Shown here: positions 36,882-46,298 of the stretch, piece by piece
How positions within the stretch are numbered: the stretch's first letter is position 1
Layout of the letters: each line of letters starts with the position of its first letter
NCBI RefSeq assembly: GCF_900113685.1
Contig: NZ_FOQG01000002.1
Location: 275,404-339,403 of the forward strand
Length of the DNA stretch: 64,000 nt
Direction of reading: 5' to 3'
From: Nocardioides psychrotolerans
Lineage (GTDB): Bacteria; Actinomycetota; Actinomycetes; Propionibacteriales; Nocardioidaceae
The notes under the pieces: model-generated
What the model was told of the DNA's origin: nothing
The model's input: only the letters and a program-made list of their open reading frames with translations
Database searches by the model: none
Program-made: the position numbers and the translations under genes

Positions 36882-37727
36882 GTGCAGACCACACGCCAGG
36901 GCGTCAGGGCCCTGGGGACCTCCGACCTCGACGCCTTCTTGGCGCTCGCACAGCAGGACCCGGTGGTCAACGTGTTCGCCCTCTACCGGGCACGCACCAC
37001 GAGCCTGGAGCCACGCTGGCTCGGCGGCGAGGTGTGGGGGCGCTTCCTGGACGGGGAGCTGGTGGCGGCCTGCCACGTCGGCGCGAACCTGGTGCCGATC
37101 CAGGCCACCGCCGACGACGCGCGCGCCTTCGCCGAGCGGGCGATGACGCGCAGCCGCAGCGTCTCGACGATCGTCGGCCCGCACGATGCCGTGCAGGTCC
37201 TGTGGAACTCCGTGTCGCAGAGCTGGGGCAGGCCGCGGGAGATCCGCTGGCTGCAGCCACACCTGGTGATCGACGGCCCACCGCTGGTGATGTCGGACCC
37301 CCTGGTGCGTCGTACGACCCGGCAGGACATGCCTGCGCTCTACCCCGCGTGTGTCGCGATGTACACCGAGGAGGTCGGTGTCTCGCCCGAGCTCGGCGGC
37401 AGCTCCGATCTCTACCGCGCCCGCGTCACCCAGCTCACGAGCAGGGGCTGGTCCTTCGCCCGCTTCGAGGGCGGCCGCGTGATCTTCAAGGCCGAGGTGG
37501 CCTGCGCGACGAGCTACGCGGCCCAGATCCAGGGCGTGTGGGTTCCGCCGGACCGTCGCGGCGAGGGTCTGGCGATCGCCGGCATGGCCGCGGTCGTGGA
37601 GCACGTGCAGGCCGAGATCGCTCCCCATGTCTCGCTCTACGTCAACGAGTGGAACCAGGCGGCCCGGCGCGTCTACAAGGCGGTCGGCTTCCGCGAGACC
37701 ACTCGCTTCTCGACCGTCATGTTCTGA
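36882..37727 (+). CDS. GNAT family N-acetyltransferase with DUF4081-like N-terminal domain
   Basis: The 281-residue protein joins an N-terminal DUF4081-type half (ALGTSDLDAFLALAQQDPVV, then NVFALYRAR) to a C-terminal GNAT domain with IQGVWVPPDRRGEGLAIAGM and SLYVNEWNQAARRVYKAVGF. The same protein follows ispG in mycobacteria and many actinomycetes, so the pairing is ancient, though its substrate is unknown. GTG 36882 is used. Confidence 0.88.
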   Translation: MQTTRQGVRALGTSDLDAFLALAQQDPVVNVFALYRARTTSLEPRWLGGEVWGRFLDGELVAACHVGANLVPIQATADDARAFAERAMTRSRSVSTIVGPHDAVQVLWNSVSQSWGRPREIRWLQPHLVIDGPPLVMSDPLVRRTTRQDMPALYPACVAMYTEEVGVSPELGGSSDLYRARVTQLTSRGWSFARFEGGRVIFKAEVACATSYAAQIQGVWVPPDRRGEGLAIAGMAAVVEHVQAEIAPHVSLYVNEWNQAARRVYKAVGFRETTRFSTVMF

Positions 37728-37762
37728 CGACGTCCTCCTTGGGGCGCTCTAGGATCGCCGGC

Positions 37763-38128
37763 GTGAGCCTCTCCCGAAGCACCAAGGTCCTGGCCGGCAT
37801 CTTTGCCGTCAGCGGCACCATCCACCTCGCCAAGCCCGACGCCTACGAGCAGATCATGCCGAGCTGGGTCCCGCGTCACCGCGAGGTCATCCTCGGCAGC
37901 GGCGTTGCCGAGCTCGGCCTTGCCGCCGGGCTGGTCGCGCCGCAGACGCGCAAGCTGGCCGGCTGGGCCAGCATCGCGCTGCTGCTCGGCGTCTACCCCG
38001 CCAACGTCAAGATGGCCGTCGACTCGACGAAGACCCGCAACACCGGCTTCAAGGCCGTCGCCATCGGCCGGCTTCCGCTGCAGTGGCCGATGCTGAAGGC
38101 GGCGTACGGCGCCACCCGCGGCGAGTGA
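37763..38128 (+). CDS. DoxX-like small membrane protein
   Basis: This 121-residue protein starts at GTG 37763 and has about four hydrophobic segments. TKVLAGIFAVSGTIHLAKPD and EVILGSGVAELGLAAGLVA fit the DoxX family, and the short loop YPANVKMAVDS is common in it. The function of the family is not settled. It precedes proS by 60 bp. Confidence 0.72.
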   Translation: MSLSRSTKVLAGIFAVSGTIHLAKPDAYEQIMPSWVPRHREVILGSGVAELGLAAGLVAPQTRKLAGWASIALLLGVYPANVKMAVDSTKTRNTGFKAVAIGRLPLQWPMLKAAYGATRGE

Positions 38129-38188
38129 GCGGAGGCCGGGCGGCAACTGGTTCGCGGCGGGGGACGACCCGCCAGTAGCCTGACCCGC

Positions 38189-39961
38189 ATGATGATGCGG
38201 ATGTCGAGCCTGTTCGTGCGGACCCTGCGAGACGACCCCGCGGACGCCGAGGTCCCGAGCCACCGGCTGCTCGTGCGCGCGGGCTACATCCGCCGCGCGG
38301 CTCCCGGCATCTACTCGTGGCTCCCGCTCGGTCTGCGCGTGCTGCGCCGGGTCGAGGGGATCATCCGCGAGGAGATGAACGGGATCGGCGCCCAGGAGCT
38401 GTCGTTCCCCGCACTCTTGCCCCGCGAACCCTACGAGGCCAGCAACCGCTGGACGACGTACGGCAACGGCATCTTCCGGCTCCAGGACCGCAAGGGCGGC
38501 GACTACCTGTTGGGTCCTACCCACGAGGAGATGTTCACCCTCGCGGTCAAGGACATGTATGCCTCCTACAAGGACCTCCCGGTCTGGCTCTACCAGATCC
38601 AGACGAAGTACCGCGACGAGGCGCGTCCCCGCGCCGGGGTGCTGCGCGGCCGCGAGTTCATCATGAAGGACTCCTACTCCTTCGACACCACCGACGAGGG
38701 CCTCGACCGCTCGTACGCCGCCCACCGCGCGGCCTACATCAGGGTCTTCGACCGGCTCGGCTTCGACTACGTGATCGTCAAGGCGACGTCCGGGGCGATG
38801 GGCGGCTCGAAGTCCGAGGAGTTCCTCGCCAAGGCCGACGTCGGCGAGGACACCTACGTCCGCTGCACGGCCTGTGACTACGCCGCCAACGTCGAGGCCG
38901 TGCAGGTGCGCACGCCCGCTCCCTCGGCGTACGACGACGTGCCCGCCGCACACGCGGAGCAGACGCCGGACACCCCCACGATCCAAACGCTCGTGGACCA
39001 CCTCAACGAGAAGTACCCTCGCGACGACCGCCCCTGGGCCGCCGGCGACACCCTCAAGAACGTCCTTGTCGTGCTCAAGCACCCCGACGGCACCCGCGAG
39101 CCCGTCGCGATCGGCGTCCCCGGTGACCGTGAGGTCGACCAGAAGCGGCTCGAGGGCCAGCTCGAGCCCACCGAGGTCGAGCCGTTCGGCGAGACCGAGT
39201 TCGCCATGCACCCGTCACTGGTGAAGGGCTACATCGGCCCCGGCGCGCTCGGTGAGAAGAGTGAGTCCGGGATCCGCTACCTCGTCGACCCCCGCGTGGT
39301 CGAGGGCACCCGCTGGGTCACCGGCGCGAACATCGATGGCAGCCACGTCGTCGACCTGGTCGTGGGCCGCGACTTCGTGCCCGACGGCACCATCGAGGCC
39401 GCGGACGTGCGCGACGGCGACGCCTGCCCGAACTGTGAGGAGGGCGCCCTGGAGTCCGCCCGCGGCATCGAGATGGGACACATCTTCCAGCTCGGTCGTT
39501 GGTTCGCCGAGGCGCTCGAGCTGAAGGTGCTCGACGAGAACGGCAAGCTGGTCACGGTCACGATGGGCTCCTACGGCATCGGCGTCACTCGTGCGGTGGC
39601 CGCGATCGCCGAGGGCACGCTCGACGAGCTGGGCCTGGCCTGGCCGCGCGAGGTCGCGCCGGCCGACGTGCACATCATCGCCGCCGGCAAGGCGCCCGAG
39701 ATCTTCGCAGCCGCCGAGAAGATCGCCTCCGACCTCGACGCCGCCGGCGTCCAGGTGCTCTACGACGACCGGGCCGGCAAGGTCAGCCCCGGCGTGAAGT
39801 TCAAGGACGCCGAGCTGATCGGTGTCCCGACGATCGTCGTCGTGGGTCGCGACCTCGCCGAGTCCGGCACCGTCGAGCTCAAGGACCGCCGCAGCGGCGA
39901 GAAGGAGAACGTCGCCGCCGACCAGGTCGTCGACCACCTGGTCTCGCTGGTCCGCAGCTGA
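38189..39961 (+). CDS. proS: Prolyl-tRNA synthetase (bacterial type)
   Basis: The 590-residue class II synthetase charges tRNA-Pro. Motif 1 region [20 protein letters not shown], motif 2 [20 protein letters not shown] and motif 3 [15 protein letters not shown] are all present. An insertion (editing) domain spans about residues 240-400, as in bacterial-type enzymes, with a C-terminal anticodon-binding domain after residue 480. Three ATG codons in a row at 38189-38197 (MMMR) leave the start uncertain by a few residues. Confidence 0.96.
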   Translation: MMMRMSSLFVRTLRDDPADAEVPSHRLLVRAGYIRRAAPGIYSWLPLGLRVLRRVEGIIREEMNGIGAQELSFPALLPREPYEASNRWTTYGNGIFRLQDRKGGDYLLGPTHEEMFTLAVKDMYASYKDLPVWLYQIQTKYRDEARPRAGVLRGREFIMKDSYSFDTTDEGLDRSYAAHRAAYIRVFDRLGFDYVIVKATSGAMGGSKSEEFLAKADVGEDTYVRCTACDYAANVEAVQVRTPAPSAYDDVPAAHAEQTPDTPTIQTLVDHLNEKYPRDDRPWAAGDTLKNVLVVLKHPDGTREPVAIGVPGDREVDQKRLEGQLEPTEVEPFGETEFAMHPSLVKGYIGPGALGEKSESGIRYLVDPRVVEGTRWVTGANIDGSHVVDLVVGRDFVPDGTIEAADVRDGDACPNCEEGALESARGIEMGHIFQLGRWFAEALELKVLDENGKLVTVTMGSYGIGVTRAVAAIAEGTLDELGLAWPREVAPADVHIIAAGKAPEIFAAAEKIASDLDAAGVQVLYDDRAGKVSPGVKFKDAELIGVPTIVVVGRDLAESGTVELKDRRSGEKENVAADQVVDHLVSLVRS

Positions 39962-39984
39962 CGGCTTCGGGCTGACGGCCCGGC

Positions 39985-40683
39985 TCAGGGCCGTCTCGGG
40001 TCGACCAGGCGGTGCAGCGGGGTGGGTCCCCGCCGCCCGGCCGGCTCGATGAGCTCCATCAGCCGCAGGCAGTAGGCGACCCGCTGTGCCAGGACGACCG
40101 GCGCCCCGACGAGGGCACCGAGCTCCGCGGTCGAGAACGGCTCGGTCGGCAGGTCCGCCCCCAGCAGCCCGAGGGCGTCGGCGGGCTGGCGCAGCTCGTG
40201 GCGCCCCACGACCTCGGCGAGGTGGCGCACCCCGGGGTCACGGGTGCGCCGACCCGAGCGGCTGCGGGTCGGCGCGGGCGCGCGCACGTGGTCCTCGCGG
40301 CACAGCAGCACCTCCACCACCAGGTGCGGATGGCCGATCAGTGACGGGAACGAGACGAGCTTGTCGAACACCTCCAGCACACCGGCCTTCTTGGGGGAGC
40401 GGCGCTCGGAGAGGATCACACCGTCCGCGTCGACGCGCACGATGCGCCTCACGGCGGGGACCGGGTGCACGATCCGCATCCGGTGCTGGTCGAGGAGGCC
40501 ATCGAGCTTGGGCCCGAGCGGTCCGAAGCCGCCGGTCTGGATCTCGACCAGCTCTCCGTCGGCGCGCACCAGGTCGACCACCCACCGCCCGATCGGCACC
40601 TCGAACGCATCGCCCGGCCGGGAGAGCCACTGCTTCACCGCTGCGTGGAGCGGCCCCTCCGCGAGCTCCCCGATCCCTGGCAC
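39985..40683 (-). CDS. Conserved hypothetical protein, PD-(D/E)XK-like pattern
   Basis: The 232-residue product has ELAEGPLHAAVKQWLSRPGD, VPIGRWVVDLVRADGELVEI and then QTGGFGPLGPKLDGLLDQHR. The order E...D...E-x-Q/K resembles PD-(D/E)XK nuclease folds, but no named family is recognised. HLVVEVLLCREDHVRAP and a basic stretch RSRSGRRTRD follow. GTG 40683 is the best start. It is convergent with proS and divergent from the S9 peptidase (40717) with only 33 bp between. Nuclease activity is a guess from pattern. Confidence 0.6.
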   Translation of the reverse strand: MPGIGELAEGPLHAAVKQWLSRPGDAFEVPIGRWVVDLVRADGELVEIQTGGFGPLGPKLDGLLDQHRMRIVHPVPAVRRIVRVDADGVILSERRSPKKAGVLEVFDKLVSFPSLIGHPHLVVEVLLCREDHVRAPAPTRSRSGRRTRDPGVRHLAEVVGRHELRQPADALGLLGADLPTEPFSTAELGALVGAPVVLAQRVAYCLRLMELIEPAGRRGPTPLHRLVDPRRP

Positions 40684-40716
40684 GCCGCTGAGCCTAGAGA
40701 GATCTAGGGTGGCGCG

Positions 40717-42774
40717 ATGGAGACCCCGCCACGCGAGACCCTGCCCTTCGGTGCCTGGCCCTCGCCCCTCTCGGCCCGTCGGGTCCACACCAGCTCCACC
40801 CGGCGCACCGGTCCGCGGGTCGACGGCGACACGCTGCTCTGGCTCGAGGCCCGTCCCGCCGACGACGGCCGCACCACCCTGGTCCGCCTGCAGGGCGGCG
40901 TGACCGTGGACGTGTCGCTGCCCGGACAGGACGTCCGCACCCGCTTCCACGAGTACGGCGGCGGCGAGGTCGGTGCCGTGGACGACCTGGTCGTCTACAC
41001 GGTGTTCGGCGACCAACGGGTGTGGCGCGTCGTGCCGGGCGAGGCGCCGCGCCCGATCACGCCCGACGTGGGCGGCGCGCTGCGCTTCTCCTGCTTCCGC
41101 GTGGATCCCGTGCGGCGGGTGGTGTTCTGCCTGCGCGAGGACCAGCGCGACCCCGACGTCGAGCCCGTCACGTCCCTGGTGCGGCTGGACCTCGACGGCT
41201 CCGACGACCCAGGGGTCGAGCTGGTGGCCGGCCGGGTCCGACCCACCGACACGCCCGAGGAGCTCGGCGCCGACGTCGGCTCGCCACCCGACTTCGTGGC
41301 CGACCACGTGCTCTCGCCCGACGGGCGACGGCTCGCATGGCTGACGTGGAACCACCCGCGGATGGCGTGGGACGGGACCTGGCTGTGGGTCGGCGACCTC
41401 GACGACGCCGGCGACCTGCACGACGTCCGGCTCGTCGCGGGCAACGAGGAGGAGTCGCTCGAGCAGCCGCGGTGGCTCGACGACCAACGGCTGACCTACC
41501 TCAGCGACGCCACCGGGTGGTCGTTGCACCGGGTGGTGGGCGTGGCCGGCCCGGCGGTGTCTCACGCGCTGCACGACGTCGAGCTCGACCACGGCCAGCC
41601 GCGCTGGCGGCCCGACCAGTCGTCGTACGACGTGCTGGCCGACGGGCGCCTCGTCACCACCGTCACCTCGGCTGGGCGCCACCACCTCGCCGTCCTCGAC
41701 CCGGCGACGGGGGAGTCACGCACGGTGGCGAGCCCGCTGACGTTCGTCCTCGACGTCCGGGCCACCGGCCCGGACCAGGTGGTCTGCCAGGCCTGCTTCG
41801 CCGACCGACCCGCCGAGCTCGTCACCGTGGACCTGCGCGACGGCACCACGACCGCGGTCGGCGGAGTCGAGTGGGCGGCCCCTGAGCCCGGGCTGGTGAG
41901 CCTGCCGGAGGCCGTCGACTGGACCGGCGACGACGGTGCCACGGCGCACGGCTTCCTCTACCCACCGGCCAACGACGCGGTGTCGGCGCCGGAGGGTGCC
42001 CTGCCGCCGTTGGTCGTGACCCTGCACGGGGGACCGACGTCGGCGGCGATCCCGGCCCACGCGGCCGACCGTGCCTTCTGGACCTCCCGCGGCTTCGCCG
42101 TGCTCGACGTCAACTACGCCGGGTCCACCGGCTACGGACGCGCCTACCGGCGGCGTCTCGACGGCGCCTGGGGCGTCGCGGACGTCGCCGACGCGGCCAC
42201 CGGGGCGCGCCACCTCGTCGACACCGGCCGGGTCGACGGCGCCCGCGTCGCGATCACCGGTGGCAGTGCCGGCGGATTCACGGTCCTGCGGGCCCTGACG
42301 ACCACGGACGTCTTCACCGCGGGTGCCAGCCACTTCGGGATCAGTGACCTCACCGCTCTGGTGCTCGACACGCACAAGTTCGAGTCACGCTATCCGTGGG
42401 GGCTCGTCGCGCCGTGGCCCTCGGGGCGTGAGGTCTACGAGGCGCGCTCGCCGCTGCGCGACGTCGCCCGGCTCACGGCCCCCTTGATCTTGCTCCAGGG
42501 CACCGACGACCGGGTGGTCCCGCCCGTGCAGGCCGAGGCGATGGCCGCCGCCGTGCGGGAGCGGGGGCTGCCGGTCGCGCTGGTGATGTTCGAGGGGGAG
42601 GGCCACGGCTTCCGCCAGGTCGCCAACCGGGTGCGGGCGCTGGAGTCGGAGCTGTCCTTCTACGGCCAGGTCTGGGGCTTCGACCCGGCCGGGGACATCC
42701 CGCCTGTCGACGTGGAGAACCTGCCGCCTGCTGCCGGCTCGGCTGCCGGCACGCCGGTCGGCAGCTCTGGCTAG
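40717..42774 (+). CDS. S9 family prolyl-oligopeptidase-type serine peptidase
   Basis: The 685-residue protein has an N-terminal beta-propeller-like region (residues ~30-400) and a C-terminal alpha/beta hydrolase domain. The triad is Ser517 in GGSAGGFTVL, Asp597 in QGTDDRVVPP and His630 in EGEGHGFRQV. This is the acylaminoacyl-peptidase/dipeptidyl-peptidase style. No signal peptide is seen, so it is probably cytosolic and cleaves short peptides. It precedes a HAD gene by 10 bp. Confidence 0.9.
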   Translation: METPPRETLPFGAWPSPLSARRVHTSSTRRTGPRVDGDTLLWLEARPADDGRTTLVRLQGGVTVDVSLPGQDVRTRFHEYGGGEVGAVDDLVVYTVFGDQRVWRVVPGEAPRPITPDVGGALRFSCFRVDPVRRVVFCLREDQRDPDVEPVTSLVRLDLDGSDDPGVELVAGRVRPTDTPEELGADVGSPPDFVADHVLSPDGRRLAWLTWNHPRMAWDGTWLWVGDLDDAGDLHDVRLVAGNEEESLEQPRWLDDQRLTYLSDATGWSLHRVVGVAGPAVSHALHDVELDHGQPRWRPDQSSYDVLADGRLVTTVTSAGRHHLAVLDPATGESRTVASPLTFVLDVRATGPDQVVCQACFADRPAELVTVDLRDGTTTAVGGVEWAAPEPGLVSLPEAVDWTGDDGATAHGFLYPPANDAVSAPEGALPPLVVTLHGGPTSAAIPAHAADRAFWTSRGFAVLDVNYAGSTGYGRAYRRRLDGAWGVADVADAATGARHLVDTGRVDGARVAITGGSAGGFTVLRALTTTDVFTAGASHFGISDLTALVLDTHKFESRYPWGLVAPWPSGREVYEARSPLRDVARLTAPLILLQGTDDRVVPPVQAEAMAAAVRERGLPVALVMFEGEGHGFRQVANRVRALESELSFYGQVWGFDPAGDIPPVDVENLPPAAGSAAGTPVGSSG

Positions 42775-42784
42775 GGTTTCGCGC

Positions 42785-43480
42785 ATGGCGATCGACGCGG
42801 TGATCTTCGACTGGGGCGGCACGCTGACCCGCTGGCACGACATCGACTTCCACGCGGAGTCGCTGGCGCTGGCCCAGGCCGTCGTCGACCACTCCGACAC
42901 CGAGGCAGCCCGGTCGCGGCTGCATGCCGCCGGCGACGTCATCTGGGGCCGCTCGCGCGACCACCAGCAAAGCTCCACGGTGGCCGACCTCTTCACCGAG
43001 GCGGGGCTCGCCCACGACCCGGAGCTGCTGCGGCACTACTACGAGTTCTGGGAGCCCCACACCTCCACCGACCCGGCCGTCGGCCCGCTCTGGGAGGCGC
43101 TTCGGGCAGACGGGCTCAAGGTCGGCGTGCTGTCCAACACGATCTGGCCCCGGGCCTTCCACGAGCAGGTCTTCGAGCGCGACGGGGTGCGCCACCTGAT
43201 CGACGGCGACGTCTACTCCAGCGAGATCCCCTGGACCAAGCCGTCACCGCTGGCGTTCCAGGCCGCGATGGACGCCGTGGGGGTCACCGACCCGAGCCGC
43301 TGCGTCTATGTCGGGGACCGGCTCTTCGACGACATCTGGGGCGCCCACAACGCCGGGCTCCGGGCGATCCACATCCCGCACAGTGCGATCCCGACCTCGC
43401 AGGTGGGACACACCGAGGGCGAGCCGGACGCCGTGGCCCACGACCTCGCGGAGGTCCACAGGATCGTCTCCGGCTGGTGA
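42785..43480 (+). CDS. HAD superfamily hydrolase
   Basis: The 231-residue product begins MAIDAVIFDWGGTLTRW, HAD motif I with the nucleophile aspartate; DWGGT replaces the usual DxDGT. Motif II is near KVGVLSNTIWPR, motif III lysine in IPWTKPSPLAFQ, and motif IV VYVGDRLFDDIWGAHNAGLR. A helical cap follows motif I. It probably dephosphorylates a small metabolite; the substrate cannot be told. Confidence 0.88.
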   Translation: MAIDAVIFDWGGTLTRWHDIDFHAESLALAQAVVDHSDTEAARSRLHAAGDVIWGRSRDHQQSSTVADLFTEAGLAHDPELLRHYYEFWEPHTSTDPAVGPLWEALRADGLKVGVLSNTIWPRAFHEQVFERDGVRHLIDGDVYSSEIPWTKPSPLAFQAAMDAVGVTDPSRCVYVGDRLFDDIWGAHNAGLRAIHIPHSAIPTSQVGHTEGEPDAVAHDLAEVHRIVSGW

Positions 43481-43485
43481 GGTGC

Positions 43486-43511
43486 ATTTCTGCAGGTTCG
43501 TGCAGCGCAGG
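43486..43511 (+). repeat. 26-bp element upstream of the metalloprotease (copy 1)
   Basis: The element reads ATTTCTGCAGGTTC then GTGCAGCGCAGG. It matches 44565-44590, just after the metalloprotease gene, at 23 of 26 positions. GCAGGTTC also recurs at about 43507-43514. It may be an operator, since it lies ~105 bp upstream of the secreted protease start, or a recombination scar flanking it. Confidence 0.6.
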
Positions 43512-43615
43512 TTCTCGCAACGCAAAGATCTAGCGCTCCGGGGTCCCCAGGCGCGAGGGTCAGCGGCGAGCCGCTGGCGCTCGGCCGGCCGCACGAACGA
43601 AACGGACGACCCCCC

Positions 43616-44542
43616 ATGCGCACACTCGGACTGCGTCTCCTGGCCCTGAGCACCCTCAGCGCCGCGACCCTCTCCCTCACCACCGTCGGGGCCTCGGCCC
43701 TGACCCCCTCACCCGACCGGGGCACGACCTGCGTGGAGCCGGGTGAGTCCGCTGCCGCACGCGGCGGCCGCGAGACCGACCACCGCGACATCTCCGCCGC
43801 CGAGCAGGAGCGGATCGCCGCCCGCACCCAGCGGCTTCTCGCGCGCCAGGACACCCCGCTGCCCGCCGCGGTCGCAGCCGCGGGGGCGATCGTGCCGGTC
43901 TACGTCCACGTCATGGCCGCCAAGAACGGTGCCGGCGATGTCACCGACACCCAGATCGCCCAGCAGGTCCAGGTCCTCAACACGACCTTCGCCGGTGGTG
44001 AGTCCGCTGCCGCTGCCGACACCGGCTTCACCTTCACCCTGGCCGGCACCGACCGCTTCTTCAACGACACCTGGCACCGGGACGGCTCCAGCACCAAGTA
44101 CCGCAAGGCCACCCGCCAGGGCGGTGCCGACGCACTCAACATCTGGCTGGTGGACTTCAGCTATCTCGGGGTCGCCACCTTCCCGTGGGACTACGCCCGC
44201 AACCCGGGCATCGACGGCATCCGCGTGCAGTACTCCTCGCTGCCCGGTGGCACGGCCGCCAACTACGACCTCGGCGAGACCGCCACCCACGAGGCGGGCC
44301 ACTGGTTCGGGCTCTACCACACGTTCCAGGGTGGCTGCACGGCCACCAACGACGAGGTCAGCGACACTGCGGCGCAGGGCAGCCCGACCAATGGCTGCCC
44401 CGAGGGTCGCGACTCCTGCACGCTGCCGGGCCTCGACCCGATCCACAACTACATGGACTACTCCTACGACACCTGCTACGACCAGTTCTCCGCCGGACAG
44501 AGCACCCGCACGGCGCAGATGTGGGCGGCCTACCGGGCCTGA
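43616..44542 (+). CDS. Secreted zinc metalloprotease (M43 pappalysin-like)
   Basis: The 308-residue protein starts with a signal peptide (MRTLGLRLLALSTLSAATLS, then LTTVGASA). It has the metzincin-type zinc motif HEAGHWFGLYH at residues 225-235 and a downstream Met-turn-like NYMDYSYDTCYDQFSAGQST, matching M43/cytophagalysin enzymes. Cysteine pairs (GGCTATNDE; NGCPEGRDSC) suggest disulfides. It is likely an extracellular protease. Two near-identical 26-bp elements lie on either side of it. Confidence 0.9.
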   Translation: MRTLGLRLLALSTLSAATLSLTTVGASALTPSPDRGTTCVEPGESAAARGGRETDHRDISAAEQERIAARTQRLLARQDTPLPAAVAAAGAIVPVYVHVMAAKNGAGDVTDTQIAQQVQVLNTTFAGGESAAAADTGFTFTLAGTDRFFNDTWHRDGSSTKYRKATRQGGADALNIWLVDFSYLGVATFPWDYARNPGIDGIRVQYSSLPGGTAANYDLGETATHEAGHWFGLYHTFQGGCTATNDEVSDTAAQGSPTNGCPEGRDSCTLPGLDPIHNYMDYSYDTCYDQFSAGQSTRTAQMWAAYRA

Positions 44543-44564
44543 CGCGGGACAACCCCGGCGGCCG

Positions 44565-44590
44565 ATTTCTGCAGGTTCTTGCAATGCAGG
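44565..44590 (+). repeat. 26-bp element downstream of the metalloprotease (copy 2)
   Basis: The element reads ATTTCTGCAGGTTC then TTGCAATGCAGG, matching 43486-43511 at 23 of 26 positions in the same orientation. A perfect palindrome TCCTGCGCAGGA lies just after it at 44597-44608. No gene starts downstream; the next gene (44707-45141) reads toward it, so this copy has no obvious target. Confidence 0.6.
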
Positions 44591-44706
44591 AATGTGTCCT
44601 GCGCAGGAGGTGCCACGGGGGTCAAAGCTGTTGCATGCTTCTCGTGGAGAGACACCCACGCCTATCCCACCCAGGCGGTCCCTCCACCGGGCCTCTGTCC
44701 CAGGCC

Positions 44707-45141
44707 TCAACGGTCCGCTTGCTCGTCTTTTCCGGGGAACATCTCGGGCGTCCCCCGGAAGACGAGCTCGCGGACCGCTGTCATTTGCAGCGCCCGCACT
44801 GCCCACGCCCGCAGCTCGTCGGTGGTGCTCCCCACGAGGAACGCATATGTCGACGCGCAGGAGCGCTCCAGCGCCAGCGCCTGGCGGGTCACGGCGCCGG
44901 GCGTGCCCACGTCGGAGGGCACGTCGTACGCCGGCTCGCTCGGCACGGGGGTGGCCCCCAGGTCGGTGAGGACGCGGGTCAGGTGGTCACGGCGGCCCCG
45001 GTGGGTCGCGTAGGTCTCGCTGAGCGACGTGAAGAGAGCGGGGTTCGCCGACTGCGACGTCTGCCCGCCGAGCACGCCGAGGACGTAGACGACCGCGTGC
45101 TCCGCGGCCAGGGTGGTCTGCAGGGCCTGGACCTCGCTCAC
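44707..45141 (-). CDS. Ferritin-like DUF4439 domain protein
   Basis: The 144-residue product is of the ferritin-like DUF4439 type. QTTLAAEHAVVYVLGVLGGQ near the start and YATHRGRRDHLTRVLTDLGA give the helical bundle pattern with E/H residues, and ALALERSCASTYAFLVG is another helix. Iron binding is possible but not shown. The GTG start overlaps the upstream lipoprotein stop (GTGA), so the pair is co-translated. The 45138-45656 lipoprotein may act with it outside the membrane. Confidence 0.78.
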   Translation of the reverse strand: MSEVQALQTTLAAEHAVVYVLGVLGGQTSQSANPALFTSLSETYATHRGRRDHLTRVLTDLGATPVPSEPAYDVPSDVGTPGAVTRQALALERSCASTYAFLVGSTTDELRAWAVRALQMTAVRELVFRGTPEMFPGKDEQADR

Positions 45142-45656
45142 GCTGCCCCCTCGCGAGACATCGGCGCCATGAGCGCCAGCCGCTGGGCGACGGCAGCCGA
45201 CATCTGGGCCAGCAGGACGGCCAGGGAGCCGCTGCGCGCCTCGAGCGCCGCTGCCTCGAGTCGCTGCTGGTGGGCGCGCTCGAGCTTCGACATCTCCAGC
45301 ACCGCCTCCCGGCGGGGCAGCCGGTTCACGCCCGCCGCGAAGCGGTGGCCGTCCTCACCGGTCAGGGCTGCGCGGTGGGCGGCGTGCATGTCGCGCAGGT
45401 CGGCGACCTGGGCGTCGAGCCCGCGGCCCTGGGGCACCGCCTCGATGGTGGCCTCGACGTCGCGCACCACGCGATCGACGAGGTCGGCGTCGGCGTCGGC
45501 CGGTGGCAGCGTGGGGGCGGCTTCGGTGGTGGCGGATGAGGGGTCGCCGCGCGGTGAGAGATCGCTCACCGCGTCGCACCCGGCGACGGCGACCAGACTG
45601 CCCAGCGCCATGCCCAACGCCGTGCGGCGGGTGGTCGCGGCAGCCCGGTCAGTCAC
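45138..45656 (-). CDS. Predicted lipoprotein with twin-arginine-like signal
   Basis: The 172-residue protein begins TTRRTALGMALGSLVAVAGC, with a twin-arginine-like pair and a lipobox (VAGC), so it should be exported and lipid-anchored. The mature part is helical and rich in Ala and charged residues (DLRDMHAAHRAALTGEDGHR; MSKLERAHQQRLEAAALEAR). No family is recognised with confidence. It is upstream of and overlaps the ferritin-like gene. Confidence 0.72.
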   Translation of the reverse strand: MTDRAAATTRRTALGMALGSLVAVAGCDAVSDLSPRGDPSSATTEAAPTLPPADADADLVDRVVRDVEATIEAVPQGRGLDAQVADLRDMHAAHRAALTGEDGHRFAAGVNRLPRREAVLEMSKLERAHQQRLEAAALEARSGSLAVLLAQMSAAVAQRLALMAPMSREGAA

Positions 45657-45782
45657 GCCCAGACCCTATCTCCGGGTGCTGGCGGAGCAGCCGGGAGCCG
45701 CTATCGTTGGGGAGGCACCACAGCGCTGGGCACACAGCACTGGCAGGGCAGCACCCACAACAGCACAGGGAGGTCGCGCATC

Positions 45783-46298
45783 ATGAGCGCCAAGGAGACC
45801 GAGACGCAGGTCCGCATCGAGGCAGAGATCGCCGACCCCCTGGGTGTGCACGGTCTCGACGTCGAAGCCGTCGAGATCACCCCCGCCGGCAAGCGCCGCG
45901 TGCTGCGCATCGCGGTCGACAAGGACGGTGGCGTCACGATGGACGATGTCGCCGAGGCTGCCCGCACCATCGATGGGGTGCTGGAGGCCTCCGACGTGAT
46001 GGGTGAGATGCCCTACACGCTCGAGGTGACCTCGCGTGGCGTCGACAGGCCCCTCACGCTGCCGCGCCACTGGCGCCGCAACGTCGCCCGCCTGGTCAAG
46101 GTGACCGCTATCGACGGGTCGTCGTGGACGGGGCGGATCGTGGCCTCGACCGACGACGGCGCGACCGTCGACGTCGCAGGTGTGCAGCGTCCCGTGCTCT
46201 ACGCCGAGGTCGCCAAGGCCCTCGTGCAGATCGAGTTCAACCGCAAGCCCGTCGCCGTCGATGACGCCGGCGACACCGACGAGGAGGACGACGCCTGA
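45783..46298 (+). CDS. rimP: Ribosome maturation factor RimP
   Basis: RimP, 171 residues here, assists 30S subunit maturation. [20 protein letters not shown], then [12 protein letters not shown], and [20 protein letters not shown] are the family blocks. The C-terminus is acidic ([12 protein letters not shown]). GGGAGG precedes ATG 45783. It opens the rimP-nusA-ylxR-infB operon; its stop meets the nusA ATG (TGATG). Confidence 0.94.
   Translation: MSAKETETQVRIEAEIADPLGVHGLDVEAVEITPAGKRRVLRIAVDKDGGVTMDDVAEAARTIDGVLEASDVMGEMPYTLEVTSRGVDRPLTLPRHWRRNVARLVKVTAIDGSSWTGRIVASTDDGATVDVAGVQRPVLYAEVAKALVQIEFNRKPVAVDDAGDTDEEDDA

Noticed and set aside
44579..45013. A plus-strand 144-codon frame after the second 26-bp element
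   Set aside because: It lies antisense to the ferritin-like gene and shows no domain; its start has no good ribosome site.
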